Assembly (NCBI GenBank): GCA_016801885.1
Contig: CM028882.1
Coordinates: forward strand, 22,275,047-22,339,046
Source of the DNA: Toxotes chatareus
Taxonomy: Eukaryota > Chordata > Actinopteri > Toxotidae
DNA: 64,000 bases
Reading direction: 5' to 3'
Shown here: in pieces, positions 61,968 to 64,000 of the stretch
How the letters are laid out: each line of letters opens with the position of its first letter
Numbering within the stretch: the stretch's first letter is position 1
Program-made: the position numbers and the translations under genes
Notes under the pieces: model-generated
The model's input: the letters and a program-made list of their open reading frames with translations, nothing else
Database searches by the model: none
What the model was told of the DNA's origin: nothing

Positions 61968-63350
61968 AATGAACGCCTGCAGGATTTAATAAAAAGTGCT
62001 GATGGGTCAGCACACTCCAAACTATCACAAATATATACTGGTGCTTTGTAAATGCAGGGGAGATAAAGCAGCTCAAGCCCTTTAGAGCAGCACTTGAAGG
62101 GTTGAGAGGAGGTGGAACCAATCCCGTGGTCAGTGGGGGCTCAGCCTAAGGGGACATCATTCACAGGCGGACACAGATGGCACAGTGGAGCATGGGGAGC
62201 AGAGGCTGTGAGACAGGTTTTCAGATAACAGTCTGGAGGTCAGGTGCCGTGACATTTGTTGTTGGTGGTATGCCACTCTTTAAGCCATGGGCTGGAACGC
62301 CATGTGGTTTCTCGCTGGTTGCATCATACAGAATCCTAGCGATGGCAGCGAGTGATCAAACACAACAACATCAATGGCGTACTCACCCAAAGCTAGGACT
62401 GCCTTGATATGTTGAGTATCGAAGCTGCAACAGCTTATATAAGTGTCAATTCTTTTCTTTCTCCTCCCATCCTCTCATCATTATCAAAGAATCAGGATTC
62501 CGTCTATTTAAATATACATAAGAGACTGAAAACGGCTCAGACTGATTGATGGGACCACACTGAAACAGATACAATTAGGCATAATTAAATCTTCTAAAGC
62601 CTATGCTGTTTGCCAATTTCTCATTGGGAGATGATTCTATTTGCTGAGGGGCTTTAGTAATGTTGCACAAAAGTCCCAATCAAACAAAAGAAAGGCATAA
62701 TCCCCCCTCTTCTTATATTGTGGCCCATTCGTCTGAATCCCATTTGTGGCTCAAACAGATTTCATTTACAGCAAAACCAAATGGCAGGAACAAATTGACA
62801 GCAGAGCAGAGGTGATAAATAATTCAGCAACTTCTTGATAGGCGTTTATCAGGTTTTTCAAGAAGCCCCCAGTCTCCTAGGGTGAGCTTCAACCTTATTA
62901 GCGTTATTGTTGAGTTTCATAAAGTTTTGGGATTCATCCCCCCTCATGAGACTACACCTTGACCTTGCCTAATGTGCAAGAAAACAGAGCTGACTCCCAG
63001 CATTTTTGGAGCAGGGTGTTTGGACATTCATGTATTCATCTCCAGAGGAGTTAAGATGCTGAGATGCTGGGATTTTTCATGCTGCGAACAGACAGGGGCT
63101 GGCCAGTGCTCATTCTAATCCAAAGCAACAAAAAAGAGAGTAAACAAGCTGACAGAAACAGCCCAATGAGACAAGGGTTTCTTCTAACAACACCACTCAA
63201 AGCACAACAGGCAGCAGAGCCAAAACCAAAAGGCTGAACTGAGAGGTTCAAAGCTGTTTTGAAGTCTCCTTGGGTCAAGTTTTTCTCTTAAACTGTGATT
63301 TTTGGTCTCAATAAATCAAATCTTTACACTACAGCTATAGTTTTGTATGG
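61968..63350. other. Gene desert, sixth part
   Basis: May include more decayed LINE sequence up to about 62120. A patch at 62480-62700 (cagatacaattaggcata, attaaatcttctaaagcct) has conserved-enhancer texture. No gene or RNA was recognised. Confidence 0.35.
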
Positions 63351-63524
63351 CAGTGATTCGTTATCAGGGGTTGTTGTACCCCAGGGGTACTTAGTTGCGA
63401 GAGTGTATATATTTATATATATACTCTGACAACTTGTGTGTGGATATGTATTTATCCAAACACAATATCCACTTTCATAAAATTAAATCAAATGAACACA
63501 TAGCACCACTGTTGGGAACCACTG
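63351..63524. mobile_element. Short hAT-like non-autonomous element
   Basis: The left end is cagtgattcgttatcaggggt and the right end, read on the other strand, is CAGTGGTTCCCAACAGTGG. The CAGTGGTTCCCAAC end is typical of hAT-type MITEs in vertebrates. The interior is AT-rich with a TATATATT run. Flanking 8-mers (ttgtatgg and ctgtaata) are only loosely alike, so the target duplication is unproven. Confidence 0.5.
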
Positions 63525-64000
63525 CTGTAATATGTCTGGGTTATTACCAAAGATAAATACACTAATAACTGCTTTTGATTTGCCTGGTTGGCTCTTAAAA
63601 TGTTGACTCTGACACCAGTGAGGTCACCCTTGCCTCCCATGCCCTTGAGGCTTGAGGAAGTGGTGCTCTAAATCTCTTCTGTCAGCGAAGATCACACTCA
63701 CTCTGAGAATATTTGTGACTATCTGAATGGGTCTTTAACCTCTGGTCCTGGAGAGGTGCATTTATTCCAAACAAGCCCTCCAAGCTGTCTTCTCTGGCAC
63801 TCACAGAAACTGCCACCACTAATCAGGATACAAGCACTGTGTGGATGGGCACACTTCCTGCTGTGCCTGTTGATGCAGACTGAATATGTGAATGTGATAT
63901 AGAGACACGGACACAGTTTGTGTTTGAACGTGTCCTTGACTGTGCATGCTGTCCCTGTGAGCCCTTATATGCTTCTTTGTGACCATGTGAAGGGAAAGTT
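63525..64000. other. Right-edge sequence without recognised feature
   Basis: Ordinary composition. No coding exon, repeat or RNA gene that I can defend. Confidence 0.4.

Noticed and set aside
1..64000. tRNA, rRNA, snoRNA and microRNA genes
   Set aside because: I looked for tRNA box motifs, box C/D ends and long miRNA-type hairpins by eye and found none I could defend; covariance-model searches would be needed to exclude them.

Overview
The window looks like nuclear DNA of a teleost fish, probably a percomorph. Intron-containing genes with GT/AG borders match vertebrate LRRC8A, PPIL3 and HSCB. The dispersed repeats are of kinds I know from fish genomes: a LINE/SINE tail ending in ATTGAATTGAA, a 'tttattggccaag' family, hairpin MITEs and a hAT-like element. 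Nothing bacterial, viral or CRISPR-like is present.

Layout. Bases 1-13253 are one uninterrupted, T-rich tandem satellite with a unit of about 76-77 bp and about 170 copies; it runs off the left edge. It stops abruptly at a degraded dispersed repeat (13254-13500). About 600 bp further on is what looks like the last coding exon of an unidentified plus-strand gene (13861-14007), so the satellite probably lies inside that gene's last intron.

The gene cluster spans 15.8-35.7 kb. Three genes lie on the minus strand: a complete eight-exon classical short-chain dehydrogenase/reductase (15788-18858, 265 aa), PPIL3 (19573-21271, six coding exons, 161 aa) and LRRC8A (25948-28486, two coding exons, 795 aa, with a long presumed 3' UTR and 5' UTR exons reaching about 31.0 kb). 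HSCB (31245-35653, six exons, 278 aa) is on the plus strand, head to head with LRRC8A across a short CpG-bearing interval that is probably a bidirectional promoter. I rebuilt all exon borders by hand; every phase closes and each gene gives one open frame. The products act separately: a cytosolic-type oxidoreductase, a spliceosomal cyclophilin, the obligatory subunit of the volume-regulated anion channel, and the mitochondrial J-protein for Fe-S cluster delivery. I see no pathway linking them.

From 35.8 kb to the right end (about 28 kb) I find no gene I can name. This stretch holds scattered transposon remnants, microsatellites, purine-rich tracts, a GC-richer island, two weak exon-like segments and several patches whose texture resembles conserved non-coding sequence.

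The most unusual items are the satellite (its conserved core with variable T-rich linkers, the GGCCGA/GGCCCA variant gradient, and its probable intronic position) and a GC3-rich upstream ORF in a likely LRRC8A 5' UTR exon that would run across the LRRC8A start codon in another frame.
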